64,000 nucleotides of DNA from Azorhizobium oxalatiphilum (GCF_014635325.1 NZ_BMCT01000005.1:407245-471244); one strand, 5' to 3'; positions 9,634 to 20,875 are shown, numbered from the stretch's first letter. The notes: generated from the letters alone by a model not told the origin. Numbers and translations: made by a program.

Positions 9634-10185
9634 TCCAGCCGTTCCCGGCCCGGGCTGCTGTCCGCCAGGAGCTGCCCGGGGCGCGTTCGCTCAACGCGTA
9701 TCGCGCCTGACGCATGATCCGGCCCGGCGCTCCCTTTCACCCAGGGTGAGGGGCGCCGCGCCGCAAACGCTTTTGTCACGAAAGGCCCCCGTCGGGCCTT
9801 TCGTTCCCCCTCCGGCCTTTCTTTTACCGGCGCGCGACGCGCCCCCGCGATGGGCCAGCCTGCGTTCCCGCCGATCCTGCGAACAGTTTCCCGTGGCGTT
9901 CACCCATGGCTGGCGCGCCTGCGCGGTTTGGTCCGCGGGCGGGCGCACGCTGTTTTTAGCCATTCTGGCAGCGCAGTCTCTGGCGCTTGGGGCAGCCGCT
10001 TCCTATTATCCGGCCAGTTCCCATCATCCGCGGTGCGTCTGGTCGCCCGACCCGCCGGCGCCGCCGCATGCGGGGTCGCGATCGCCGGACAAGGCGCAGA
10101 AGCCGAAATGACACGACGAGACATGGACCATTGCGAGCCCCTTTCCGCCCTCGACGGCGTCCCTGCCAGTCGGGACACCCGTGCC
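9634..10185 (+). other. Phasin-clpS intergenic region
   Basis: About 550 bases with no supported gene. It contains the terminator at 9779-9806. The clpS frame is open back to 9850, and an in-frame ATG at 10108 would lengthen ClpS by 26 residues, but no ribosome site backs it. No promoter was confidently recognised. Confidence 0.5.
9779..9806 (+). terminator. Intrinsic terminator downstream of the phasin gene
   Basis: A 10-bp stem CGAAAGGCCC/GGGCCTTTCG (9779-9788 with 9794-9803) has a 5-base loop and a short T run. It lies about 145 bases after the phasin stop. Confidence 0.65.
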
Positions 10186-10518
10186 ATGGCGGATGACGAC
10201 AAGCCCCGCCGTGGCAATGGCGGCCCCGGCACGGCGGTCATCACCCGCACCAAGCCGCAGGTGAAGCGTCCCAGCCTGTACCGCGTCCTGCTGCTGAACG
10301 ACGACTACACGCCCATGGAATTCGTGGTGCACGTCCTGGAGCGCTTTTTCTCCAAAAGCATCGAGGAAGCCAACACCATCATGCTGCACGTGCATCATCA
10401 CGGCGTGGGTGAATGTGGGGTGTTCACCTATGAGGTGGCCGAGACCAAGGTCACGCAGGTGATGGATTTCGCGCGCAAGCACCAGCATCCGCTGCAGTGC
10501 GTCATGGAGAAAAAATGA
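10186..10518 (+). CDS. clpS: ATP-dependent Clp protease adaptor ClpS
   Basis: A 110-residue N-recognin that hands N-degron substrates to ClpAP. The disordered N-terminus ([12 protein letters not shown]) is followed by the ClpS core: [25 protein letters not shown] (binding-pocket Asn-Asp-Asp and Met), [23 protein letters not shown], and the C-terminal HPLQCVMEK. Length and motifs are normal. It lies 178 bases upstream of clpA on the same strand, the usual alphaproteobacterial arrangement. A longer start at 10108 cannot be excluded. Confidence 0.93.
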   Translation: MADDDKPRRGNGGPGTAVITRTKPQVKRPSLYRVLLLNDDYTPMEFVVHVLERFFSKSIEEANTIMLHVHHHGVGECGVFTYEVAETKVTQVMDFARKHQHPLQCVMEKK

Positions 10519-10696
10519 CGCTGTAATTGGAGGCATTTCCTGCGTTTGCACGATCACGACGACGCGGGTGGTGGCTTTTGGGGCTTGCGCAGGGGGGACA
10601 GCGGTACGAAGTTTTACGGAGCACACGCACCACGGGGGGCATGGCAGCCTGAAGTCAGGCGACCGGACCCCGGTGAGGCACGAGATAGAGGTGTCG

Positions 10697-13189
<2,493 letters not shown>

Positions 13190-13209
13190 GGCTCCCGGTG
13201 GAGAGTTCG

Positions 13210-13240
13210 GAAAGGGCGGCTTCGGCCGCCCTTTCTTTTT
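13210..13240 (+). terminator. Intrinsic terminator of clpA
   Basis: An 11-bp stem GAAAGGGCGGC/GCCGCCCTTTC (13210-13220 with 13225-13235) has a TTCG loop and is followed by TTTTT. It lies 20 bases past the clpA stop. Confidence 0.93.
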
Positions 13241-13412
13241 GCGCGCAGGCGCAGCCTTCCTCCAGTGCTTTTGTCCACCTGGGCCGTGATTTGGACCGCA
13301 AACCTGCTTAATGTGCCTCCGAGCCGGATCGGTGCAGATTGAGGCAATCTGAACCGTGAATCCGTCTCGAAGTCCCGATCCCGGTGGGCGGCCGAGGCGG
13401 CAGGAGAGGCGG

Positions 13413-15593
13413 ATGGATGCAAGGTCTGGCCCGGGGGAGCGGGCCGGTGGGGCGGATGGACCGGCGCGGCGCAGCCTGTGGCGCGCCACGGGGCCCCTCG
13501 ATCCGCGCATTCTTGTCATCGGCCTGCTGCTGCTCTGTGTCCTGATCGGCCTCGTCGCCGTGGCCAGCCGCGGCGGCGTCGAGACCGACCTCACCGAGCG
13601 CGCCGCCGACCAACTGGAAGCCATCGGCGAATCCTGGGCGGTCGCCCGTCTGGCGGGGCGCGATGCCACCGTGCATGGCGAGGCGCTGGCGCAGGAGGCC
13701 CGCGACAAGGTGCTGCGCGCGGTCGCCAGCCTCTCCGGCGTGCGCAGCGTCACCGATGCCACCACGCTTCTGCCGGAACGCCGCCCCTTCACCTTCTCCC
13801 TCGTGCGCGACGGCCCCGTGCTCCAGATGGAGGGCTATGTGCCCTCCCGCTATGCGCTCGCCCGCATCGCCGAGGCGGTCAAAAGCCTGCCGCCCGGCGT
13901 CACCGCGCGCGGCGTGGACAAGCTGGTGCGCGCACGCGGCGCCCCCGCCGGGGATTTCTCGGCCGTGGTGGCCTTCGCGCTCGATGCCTTGTCCCGCCTG
14001 CCGTCCGGCCGGGTCACGCTCTCCGACGACAGTTTCGCCATCGAGGGGCGGGCGCCGGACCTCTCCACCTATGATCAGCTGTTGCAGACCCTGCACGCCC
14101 CGCTGCCGCAAGGGTTCCGGCTCGCCCGCTTCGCGGTGCGCCCGCCGGTGGTGTCGCCTTATGTGTGGTCCGCAGCGCGCAACGGCGACAGCATCCAGCT
14201 GAAGGGCTATGTGCCCTCCGACGAGGCGCGCCAGCAGGTGCTGGATATCCTGCACGGCGCCATGCCCAATGCCGGGGTGGCGGATGGCACGGTGCTGGGC
14301 GATGGCGCGCCGGCCACCGACCGCTGGCTGCGCGCCGTGCGCTACCTCACCACCCAGCTCGCCATTCTGCCGAGGGGGCAGGTGGGCCTGTCCGATACGT
14401 CCCTGACCATCGAGGGCGCGGCGGGCAGCTTCGCCATCTATGACGCACTCGCCGCCGCCCGCCGCACCCCGCCCGAGGGCTTCCAGGTGAGCCGCTTCGC
14501 CATCGAGCCGCCTCAGGTGGCACCGTTCGTCTGGCGCATCTGGCGGCAGGGGCCGACCGTGCGCCTCACCGGCTATGCGCCGGGCGAGGAAGCCCGCCGC
14601 ATCATGGGCGATGCGGTGAAAGCCCTGTTCGCCGGAGGGCAGGTGAGCGATCAGGTGCGCCTTGCCTCCGGCGGCCCGCCCGCCGAAGCCTGGACCGCCG
14701 CCGTCACCTACGCCATCGCGCAGGTGAGCCGCATGGCCTCGGGCGAGGCCACCGTGCTCGGCAGCACGCTTACCCTCACCGGCGAGGCGGTGGACAGCGC
14801 CAGTTTCGCGACCCTGTCCGAGGCGTTGAAGAGCCCGCCCGCGGGCGTCAAGCTCGATGCCGCCCGCGTGCTGCCGCCGGTGATCTCGCCTTATGTGTTC
14901 GCCGTGCGCTCGGACGAGACCGGCGTCACCGTGTCCGGCTTCTATCCGGACGAGACCACCCATGATGCGGTGAAAGCCGGCATCGCCCAGCTCTTCCCCG
15001 GCGCGCGCGTCACCGACGTGGCGGCGGTGGGGGCGGGGGCGCCGGCTGGGTTCCTCGATGCGGTCATCGCCGGCCTCGGCCCCTTGGCGCGGCTGGAGAC
15101 GGGCGACCTGCGCTTTTCCGACGGGCAGGTGACGCTGATCGGCACCGGCCGCTATGCGGGTGCGGAGCCCCTCGTGACGGCGGATTTCAAGGCGGTGCTG
15201 CCCAAGGGCTTTTCGGGAGAGACCGAGATCGAGCCGCCGCCGCCCGCCGTGCCGGTGGGCGCGGCGGAGTGCACGCGCCTGCTCACCGATGCGGCGGCGC
15301 GCGGTCTCGCCTTCGATGCCGGCGGGCGGCCCACGCCGGTGAGCCGGGCCACGGTGGACCACATGGTGCAGGTGGCGCAGCGCTGTCCGGCGCTGGTGTT
15401 GCAGCCCGCGCCGGGCTCCACGCTGCCCGGACCGGTGGCGCAGGCGCGGGGCGCGGCGTTGCGCGCCGCCCTTGTGGCGGCGGGCGTTCCCGACCACCAT
15501 GTGCAATGGGAACCCGATGCGCCGGAGCCTCTGCCCGGCGCGCCCGCGCTGAGCGTGGCGGGGGTCCGCATCGTGGTCCGCGCAGCCGAATGA
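13413..15593 (+). CDS. Membrane-anchored BON-repeat protein with OmpA-like C-terminus
   Basis: A 726-residue envelope protein. The N-terminus is cytoplasmic and basic, followed by one membrane helix (ILVIGLLLLCVLIGLVAVA, about residues 32-50). A BON-like segment and four tandem repeats of roughly 120-130 residues follow, each marked by a G-Y/F-x-P motif (GYVPSRYAL, GYVPSDEAR, GYAPGEEAR, GFYPDETTH). The last 100 residues resemble a degenerate OmpA/MotB peptidoglycan-binding domain (LAFDAGGRPTPVSRATVD...RCP). The start at 13413 has AGGAG 6 bases upstream; a GTG at 13356 is less likely. Two membrane-protein genes follow immediately. It probably links the inner membrane with peptidoglycan; the function is unknown. 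Confidence 0.75.
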   Translation: MDARSGPGERAGGADGPARRSLWRATGPLDPRILVIGLLLLCVLIGLVAVASRGGVETDLTERAADQLEAIGESWAVARLAGRDATVHGEALAQEARDKVLRAVASLSGVRSVTDATTLLPERRPFTFSLVRDGPVLQMEGYVPSRYALARIAEAVKSLPPGVTARGVDKLVRARGAPAGDFSAVVAFALDALSRLPSGRVTLSDDSFAIEGRAPDLSTYDQLLQTLHAPLPQGFRLARFAVRPPVVSPYVWSAARNGDSIQLKGYVPSDEARQQVLDILHGAMPNAGVADGTVLGDGAPATDRWLRAVRYLTTQLAILPRGQVGLSDTSLTIEGAAGSFAIYDALAAARRTPPEGFQVSRFAIEPPQVAPFVWRIWRQGPTVRLTGYAPGEEARRIMGDAVKALFAGGQVSDQVRLASGGPPAEAWTAAVTYAIAQVSRMASGEATVLGSTLTLTGEAVDSASFATLSEALKSPPAGVKLDAARVLPPVISPYVFAVRSDETGVTVSGFYPDETTHDAVKAGIAQLFPGARVTDVAAVGAGAPAGFLDAVIAGLGPLARLETGDLRFSDGQVTLIGTGRYAGAEPLVTADFKAVLPKGFSGETEIEPPPPAVPVGAAECTRLLTDAAARGLAFDAGGRPTPVSRATVDHMVQVAQRCPALVLQPAPGSTLPGPVAQARGAALRAALVAAGVPDHHVQWEPDAPEPLPGAPALSVAGVRIVVRAAE

Positions 15594-15663
15594 ACCAACA
15601 GGACGGCCGGCTCGCGGCCGCCATGGATGGCCGAAACGTCGGTCGTCAGGGGAAGGAGAAGGG

Positions 15664-15765
15664 ATGCTCTATCTGGCGGTGAGCCTGTGGCCCTACGAGC
15701 TGCTGGCCTTCGGTCTGGGCTTCGCCACCATCTATGCCGCCTGGCGGCCCGGTGCGCAGCCATGA
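15664..15765 (+). CDS. 33-residue membrane micropeptide
   Basis: A very short reading frame coding for MLYLAVSLWPYELLAFGLG and 14 more residues, mostly hydrophobic, ending in a basic WRPGAQP tail, so a single membrane helix. It is believable because a strong ribosome site (GGAAGGAGAAGGG) sits directly upstream and because its stop overlaps the start of the next gene (ATGATGG at 15762-15768), implying translational coupling. It sits between the BON-repeat protein and the HHH membrane protein. No family is recognised. Confidence 0.7.
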   Translation: MLYLAVSLWPYELLAFGLGFATIYAAWRPGAQP

Positions 15766-16511
15766 TGGCCTTCAGCCTGGATGTGGCGTTGCTGCTGGTG
15801 GCCGCCTTCGGGCTTGGCGGCGCGCTGGCCTATGTGCTGCGCGTGCGGGCGCGGCGGCGGGGCCTCGAACATCTGGCGCGCGCCACCTTCTCGGCCATCG
15901 ACACGTCGGATGAGGCCGAGCCCCGCAAGCGGCCTGTGCCCTCCGCACCGTCCCCCACGCTGACCCCGGCCATGCCGCCCGTGGAGCATGTGCCGCTGGC
16001 GCCCGACGATCCCGAGCTGCCGCTCGGCCTGCCGCCGGATCCCCCGCGCAGGGCCAAGGCACCGCCCAAGGCCGTTCCGGAGAAGAGCGCTCCGGAGAAG
16101 ACGGCTTCCGCGAGGAGCGCTCCCAAGACCCCACCCAGGGCCGCTCCCGTTTCCCCCGCTACGCCGGCCGCGAAAGCGCCCGACAAGGGTGCCGCTGCGG
16201 AGACGCCCGCCGGTGAAGGCGCGCCCGGCATCGCCCCGCCGCTGCTGGCGGCGCCGGACGGGCCGGCGGACGATCTGAAGCGGCTGAAGGGCATCGGCCC
16301 GCAGAATGAGCGCAAGCTCAATGCGCTGGGCATCCACCATTTCCGCCAGATCGCCGCCTGGACGCCGGCGGAGGTGCGCTGGGTGGGTGCGGCTCTGGCC
16401 TTCCCCGGTCGCATCGAGCGCGAAGGCTGGGTGGCGCAGGCCCGCAGCCTGCTGGCGGACGGGCAGGGACCGGAAGGCGCCGGCGAACGCGGCGGGGACG
16501 GCGGGGAGTGA
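15762..16511 (+). CDS. Membrane protein with C-terminal helix-hairpin-helix domain
   Basis: A 249-residue protein. It has an N-terminal membrane helix (FSLDVALLLVAAFGLGGALAYVL, about residues 4-26), a long Pro/Ala/Lys-rich disordered linker (about 50-170), then a compact C-terminal domain (DDLKRLKGIGPQNERKLNALG...IAAWTPAEVRWVGAAL). The latter resembles the HHH-like domain appended to some NuoE and L21 proteins in alphaproteobacteria. The GIGPxxExKLNxLG motif is the clear part. Its start overlaps the stop of the 33-residue gene. The role is unknown; context suggests the cell envelope. Confidence 0.75.
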   Translation: MMAFSLDVALLLVAAFGLGGALAYVLRVRARRRGLEHLARATFSAIDTSDEAEPRKRPVPSAPSPTLTPAMPPVEHVPLAPDDPELPLGLPPDPPRRAKAPPKAVPEKSAPEKTASARSAPKTPPRAAPVSPATPAAKAPDKGAAAETPAGEGAPGIAPPLLAAPDGPADDLKRLKGIGPQNERKLNALGIHHFRQIAAWTPAEVRWVGAALAFPGRIEREGWVAQARSLLADGQGPEGAGERGGDGGE

Positions 16512-16565
16512 GGGGAGGCGGAAAGCTCTCCCGCCTGCGGGGACGCGCCGGACGTGCCAGAAAAG

Positions 16566-16736
16566 CCCTCTCCCGCTTGCGGGGGAGGGTTGGGAGGGGG
16601 CCGCGCGCAGCGCGGGCACGCGTTCCGCGGTCCTACCCCCGGAGATCTTCGGATCACTCTGTCTTGCTGTCTGACATGACGGGCGGCGCACCCGGCCGTG
16701 CCCCCTCCCTAGCCCTCCCCCGCAAGCGGGAGAGGG
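16566..16736. repeat. Dispersed GC-rich inverted-repeat element, copy A3
   Basis: Same family as 4553-4686. Arms 16566-16601 and 16700-16736 are inverted complements and enclose about 100 bases. Just inside the left arm both copies carry a CCGCGCGC(A/T)GCGCGG palindrome. It lies between the HHH protein gene and the metA leader and has no coding capacity. Confidence 0.8.
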
Positions 16737-16799
16737 GACCTGTAGCGCGGGTGGCGAGTGTGGTGCCCCACGGACGAAGGCTCCCATTCAACATGCATC

Positions 16800-16828
16800 T
16801 TGCGGTTTTGCGCCAACAGGATTACACA
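16800..16828 (+). promoter_or_regulatory. Possible metA promoter
   Basis: TTGCGG and TACACA are separated by 17 bases, placing a transcription start near 16835, which is the first base of the P1 stem of the riboswitch-like RNA. The position is attractive, the motif match moderate. Confidence 0.35.
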
Positions 16829-16830
16829 CG

Positions 16831-16916
16831 GCGGCACATCAAGAGTTGGGCCTGACGCCCAACGCCAACCTGCCTCCCGGGCAAGGTGGCGCTCCCAGAG
16901 ATGGGAGGATGTGGCC
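16831..16916 (+). ncRNA. SAM-riboswitch-like leader of metA (SAM-I/SAM-IV class, short P2)
   Basis: A four-stem fold can be read directly. P1 is CACATC/GATGTG (16835-16840 with 16908-16913). P2 is TTGGGC/GCCCAA. P3 is formed by CGCC...ACCTGCC and GGCAAGGT...GGCG. P4 is CTCCC/GGGAG. The joining sequences keep the S-box words ATCAAGAG, CCAACC and AAGGTGG in the right places. P2 is much shorter than in classical SAM-I RNAs, with no kink-turn or visible pseudoknot loop. A hairpin GTGGC/GCCAC (16911-16945) would compete with P1, and CTCC/GGAG (16961-16976) can mask the metA ribosome site. It probably senses S-adenosylmethionine. Confidence 0.65.
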
Positions 16917-16987
16917 GAACCGGCAATCAAACGGGTCAAAGCCACGCAGCGTCCGTCCAGCTCCTGAAAAGCGGAGGACCGTGGTTC

Positions 16988-17926
16988 ATGCCCATCAAGA
17001 TCCCTGACGACCTGCCCGCGCGCCGCACCCTCGAAACCGAGGGCGTGATGGTGCTGGGCGAGGCCGACGCCGTCCGTCAGGACATCCGGCCGCTCCGGAT
17101 CGGGCTCCTGAACCTCATGCCCAACAAGATCAAGACCGAGACCCAGTTCGCGCGCCTGCTGGGCGCGACGCCGCTGCAGGTGGAGCTGACGCTGGTGAAG
17201 ATCACCAACCACGTCGCCCGCAACACGGCGGAAGGGCACATCTCGTCCTTCTATCGCGACTTCGAGGACATCAAGGGCGAGCGCTTCGACGGCTTCGTCA
17301 TCACCGGCGCGCCGGTGGAGACGCTGCCCTTCGCGGACGTCACCTATTGGGATGAACTGCGCCGCATCCTCGACTGGACGCAGACCAACGTGCACAGCCT
17401 GCTGACCATCTGCTGGGGCGCGCAGGCGGCGACCCATCATTTCCACGGCATGCCCAAGCACCGGCTGGAGGAGAAGGCGTTCGGCGTCTTCAGCCACCGC
17501 AATCTGGCGCCTGCCTCGCCCTTCCTGCGCGGTTTCTCGGACGATTTCGCCATCCCCGTCTCGCGCTGGACCGAGATGCGCCGGGAGGACATTCCGGCAT
17601 CGAGCGGCCTCACCGTTCTGATGGAGGCGGACGAGACCGGCCTGTGCCTGCTGGACGACCCCGCCCATCGCGCGCTGCACATGTTCAACCACGTGGAATA
17701 TGACTCAGGCTCGCTGGCGGATGAGTATTTCCGCGACATTGATGCGGGCCTCCCGGTGAAGCTGCCGGCCAATTATTTCCCGAAGGATGATCCGGCCAAC
17801 CCGCCGAAGAACCAGTGGCGCAGCCATGCGCACCTGCTGTTCGGCAACTGGATCAACCAGCTCTACCAGACCACCCCCTTCGACCTCGCCGACGTGGGCG
17901 GGGTTGCCAAGGAACTGGCGGCGTAG
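16988..17926 (+). CDS. metA: Homoserine O-acyltransferase (MetA family)
   Basis: A 312-residue enzyme activating homoserine in the first committed step of methionine synthesis. The catalytic Cys142 (TICWGAQA), an HxN segment (FNHVEYD) and the active-site Glu in this region are present. Residue 111 is Glu (GAPVE), the residue associated with acetyl-CoA use; E. coli-type succinyltransferases have Gly there. The product is therefore probably O-acetylhomoserine despite the metA name. The ATG at 16988 follows GGAGG by 10 bases. Expression is probably controlled by the upstream SAM-responsive leader. Confidence 0.93.
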   Translation: MPIKIPDDLPARRTLETEGVMVLGEADAVRQDIRPLRIGLLNLMPNKIKTETQFARLLGATPLQVELTLVKITNHVARNTAEGHISSFYRDFEDIKGERFDGFVITGAPVETLPFADVTYWDELRRILDWTQTNVHSLLTICWGAQAATHHFHGMPKHRLEEKAFGVFSHRNLAPASPFLRGFSDDFAIPVSRWTEMRREDIPASSGLTVLMEADETGLCLLDDPAHRALHMFNHVEYDSGSLADEYFRDIDAGLPVKLPANYFPKDDPANPPKNQWRSHAHLLFGNWINQLYQTTPFDLADVGGVAKELAA

Positions 17927-18006
17927 GGGCGGGCAGCGCGGGCAGGCGTGACACAAAGCCCTCTCCCACGTGCCGGGGGGCTCTGCACCGGGCGATTGCA
18001 ACGCGG

Positions 18007-18087
18007 GACAGGCCGTCTGTCTCGGCCTGTCGTGCGGCGTCATGACGACGGAAGACCGTCATGTCCGGGACAAGCCCGGGCATGACG
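18007..18087. repeat. Two palindromes downstream of metA
   Basis: A perfect 9-bp hairpin (GACAGGCCG...CGGCCTGTC, 18007-18031) is followed by a 31-base near-palindrome at 18057-18087 (CGTCATG...CCGGG...CCCGGG...CATGACG). The second is of the type scattered through many Rhizobiales intergenic regions. The metA-to-next-gene gap (17927-18171) holds nothing else recognisable. Confidence 0.55.
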
Positions 18088-18171
18088 TTGCTGTGTTGCA
18101 TTGATGCTCAATGACGTGAGCGCCGCGATGCGGCGGCGGAGCATCCCGCGGAGCCTGTTGCTCCCTGTCGC

Positions 18172-18342
18172 CTACTTCGAGGCGTCGACGGTGCGTTCAG
18201 CGGGCGCTTGCGGTCCGCCGGCTTCGCTCTTCTGCTTCTTCCCCTGATCGTAGTGCCACTTCACGGCGAAGAACATGCCCACGCCCAGCACGATGATCTT
18301 GAAAGGGAAGAAGATGTAAGGAAACCAATCCCAACCGGACAT
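18172..18342 (-). CDS. Small membrane protein, unknown function
   Basis: A 56-residue protein MSGWDWFPYIFFPFKIIVLG..., with one hydrophobic segment (about residues 9-28) followed by a basic, polar tail (WHYDQGKKQKSEAGG). The open frame extends to 18462, but the internal ATG at 18342 begins the protein-like part. The ribosome site is weak. It is monocistronic and convergent with metA. It could be a small subunit or regulator of a membrane complex; no family is recognised. Confidence 0.55.
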   Translation of the reverse strand: MSGWDWFPYIFFPFKIIVLGVGMFFAVKWHYDQGKKQKSEAGGPQAPAERTVDASK

Positions 18343-18536
18343 TTGAGTGTTCCAGGCTACTTCTCTGTGCCGTCTATCCTGTGGGCTTGTGCCCCAGAAC
18401 GACGGTTTCAGCAGCTGTATTAAGCCTGAGCCTGATGCACGGCCATAGCGCGTTTTGTCCAACCCTCCGCAGGGTCAAGCCTCCGCAGGGCAAGGTGCCG
18501 CAGGGGCAGTGCCGATCCTCTTCCGAGGGCGCGCCA

Positions 18537-18637
18537 GAGCGCTTCATCGTTTCATGGAAACGCTGAAACGCTCCAACTCATTGATAGAGAATGTCTTGCG
18601 GCTTGGATTGCGAAGCAATCAAAGCCGGACATGCTCC
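18537..18637 (+). repeat. Dispersed 100-bp repeat, copy B1
   Basis: A noncoding element with a hairpin head (GAGCG...CGTTTC ATG GAAACG...CGCTC) and a conserved tail (TTGATAGAGAATGTCTTGCG, then GCTTGGATTGC, CAATCAAAGCCGGACATGCTC). It is nearly identical, in inverted orientation, to 22780-22880. It lies just beyond the 3' end of the lytic transglycosylase gene. Confidence 0.85.
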
Positions 18638-18646
18638 AGGCCGCGC

Positions 18647-20875
18647 TCAGCGCGCGGCCACCGGCTGGTTGCGGTCGGTGCCGAAGCGGGCGCGGTAGGC
18701 GTTGTAGTTCTCGCTCACCCGCTGCACGTAATTGCGGGTCTCTGAGAAGGGGATCAGCTCCACCCAGTCCACCGGGTCGATATCCGGCGAGCGCGGATCG
18801 CCGAAGCGCTCGATCCACTTGCGCACCGAGCCGCGACCGGCGTTGTAGGCCGCGAAGACGAGCACGGTGTTGCCGCCGTAATTCTCCATCAGCTCGCCCA
18901 GCTCGGCGGCGCCGAACTGCACGTTGTAGGACTGGTCGTTCATCAGGCGGCTCTCGTCATAGGGCACGCCGGTCTTCTTGGTCACTTCGCGGCCGGCGGC
19001 CGGCGTCACCTGCATCAGGCCCATGGCCTGCGCGCTCGAAAGCGTGCGCGGGTTGAACTGACTCTCCTGACGGGCGATGGCATAGACCATGGCCCGGTCC
19101 ACCGGATTGCCGATGGAGGTGTAGGCGGGCAGGCCGAAGGTGGGGAAGGCGGCCTGATCCAGCGGATGGCCCTCGGCCACCGCCTCCTTGCCGACGACGA
19201 GCGCGCCGCGCGCGTCATTGTTCTGCTGCGCCAGCGTGTAGAGCATCTGGAGCTGCGAAGAGTCTTCCATGCGCCACGCGAGGTCGTAGAGCACGGTCAT
19301 GGCGATGTCGCGCTCGCCGATGGCATAGAGCAGGCGCACCGCCTTGACCGGCTCGATGCGGTCGAAGGTGGCGCGGGCGCTGCCGCCGGCTTCGGGCGCA
19401 TGGCGCAGGGCGACGGGCGCCGCGCCGAGGCGCTGGCGGGCGAGCTGGCCGTAATAGGTGGTCGAGTACTGCGCCGCCTGCTGATAGTGCGAGCGCGCGG
19501 TGCCGGTGTCGCCGGCCGCTTCCGAGGCGCGGCCCAGCCAAAAGGCGGCGCGCGACAGGGTGATGGGGTTCTTCTGCCCGTGGGCGATGCGCGAGAAATG
19601 CGCCTGCGCCGCGCGGGTATCCTTCAGGAAGGCGAGCGCGATCCAGCCGGCGGTGAACTGCTGCTCGGCGCGGTAATTGTCCGCCTCCGGCGCCGGGCCG
19701 TTGGCGGCCACCTTGTAGGCGGTGCGGAAGTCGCCGGTCTCCAGCAGCTCGCGGGAGACGAGGCGGCGCTCGATCCACCATTCGTCGGTGTCCACCAGCG
19801 CGTCGGCATCCTTGGAGGCGGCCTGCAACAAGGCGGCTGCGGCTTCCTGATCCTTCTCGGCGCGGCGGGCGAGCTGGGATTTGGCGAACAGATAGGCCGG
19901 GTCGCTGCTGAGCGTGAACGGCACCTGTGCCAGCAGGCGCGAGCCCTCGGGCGCGCGCTTGGCGATGGCGAGGCGGGCCTGCGTCAATGCCACCACGTCG
20001 GAACCGGCGCGGGCGGCGGCGCGCAGGGCGCGGGCCTGATCGGGCTTGTAGCTGAAGCGGTCGGCGCGGGCCTTGTGGTCGGCGCGGGTGAGCAGCACGC
20101 CGAAATCGCCCAGCACCTGATTCTCGAAGCTTTCGGTCAGCTCATCATTGCGCCAGGCATCGCGCACCAGCGCGGTGGTGGTGTTGCGGTCGCCGGAGGC
20201 GGCGAATGCCTTGGCGAGCGCGATCTTGCCCTCGCCGGACACCGGGTTCTGGTCGGCGAAGAAGGCGCGCACGGTGGCCGGGTCGCGATTCTCCTGCAGC
20301 AGCACGCGCTCGGCGCGGCGGCGCAGGGTGCCCGGCGTCGGCCAGCCCGGCTTGTCGCGCAGGAAGGCGGCGATGTTGTCGAAGCCGTAATCGTTGGGCG
20401 CGTGGCGGATGACAAGCCAGGTGACGAGCGTGCGCGCCACCGGATCGCTCATCTGGCGCGCCTGGGCGAGGGCCTCGGTGCCACGGCCGTTCTTGGCGGC
20501 GGTGACGGCGCTGCGCAGCTCGGAGAGTTCGCCGGTGGAGACACCGGCGGTGGGGGCGAGCGTGAGCGGGGCGGTCTTCGGCGCCGGGCGCGGCGGCAGG
20601 CCCGCGGACTTCACGTTGGATTTGGCCTGGGCGGCGGCCTTGGTGTCCTTGGCCTTCGCGTCCTTGCCCTTCGCATCCTTGTGCGCAGCGGGCTTGGCAT
20701 TGGGCTTCGGCACCGGCTTGGCTTCGGCCTTCTTCGCCTTGGAACCGGGCTTGCTGTCGGTGGTTGAGGAAGAATCACCGGACGCCGCGAAGGCTGGCCG
20801 TGTCACGGTCCCGCTCATGGCGACGAGCGCCAGGGCAAGGGCGGTGCAGGAAAGCAGAGAGCGGACAGACGGCAT
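18647..20875 (-). CDS. Soluble lytic murein transglycosylase
   Basis: A 742-residue periplasmic enzyme cleaving peptidoglycan glycan strands with formation of 1,6-anhydromuramyl ends. It has a signal peptide (about residues 1-31, ending AFA), a Lys/Ala/Pro-rich linker (about 40-100), a long alpha-helical superhelix with TPR-like repeats (about 110-570), then an SLT domain. The catalytic Glu is in ARQESQFNP, with GLMQVTPAAG and YNAGRGSVRKW further on. The architecture is that of Slt70-type enzymes, with an added basic linker near the N-terminus. It is divergent from dapA. Confidence 0.92.
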   Translation of the reverse strand: MPSVRSLLSCTALALALVAMSGTVTRPAFAASGDSSSTTDSKPGSKAKKAEAKPVPKPNAKPAAHKDAKGKDAKAKDTKAAAQAKSNVKSAGLPPRPAPKTAPLTLAPTAGVSTGELSELRSAVTAAKNGRGTEALAQARQMSDPVARTLVTWLVIRHAPNDYGFDNIAAFLRDKPGWPTPGTLRRRAERVLLQENRDPATVRAFFADQNPVSGEGKIALAKAFAASGDRNTTTALVRDAWRNDELTESFENQVLGDFGVLLTRADHKARADRFSYKPDQARALRAAARAGSDVVALTQARLAIAKRAPEGSRLLAQVPFTLSSDPAYLFAKSQLARRAEKDQEAAAALLQAASKDADALVDTDEWWIERRLVSRELLETGDFRTAYKVAANGPAPEADNYRAEQQFTAGWIALAFLKDTRAAQAHFSRIAHGQKNPITLSRAAFWLGRASEAAGDTGTARSHYQQAAQYSTTYYGQLARQRLGAAPVALRHAPEAGGSARATFDRIEPVKAVRLLYAIGERDIAMTVLYDLAWRMEDSSQLQMLYTLAQQNNDARGALVVGKEAVAEGHPLDQAAFPTFGLPAYTSIGNPVDRAMVYAIARQESQFNPRTLSSAQAMGLMQVTPAAGREVTKKTGVPYDESRLMNDQSYNVQFGAAELGELMENYGGNTVLVFAAYNAGRGSVRKWIERFGDPRSPDIDPVDWVELIPFSETRNYVQRVSENYNAYRARFGTDRNQPVAAR

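Noticed and set aside
18455..18745. Coding potential within repeat family B (frames reading METLKRS...SLIENV in both copies)
   Set aside because: The two copies code for similar peptides only because the DNA repeat is conserved; the frames end differently and overlap a palindrome.
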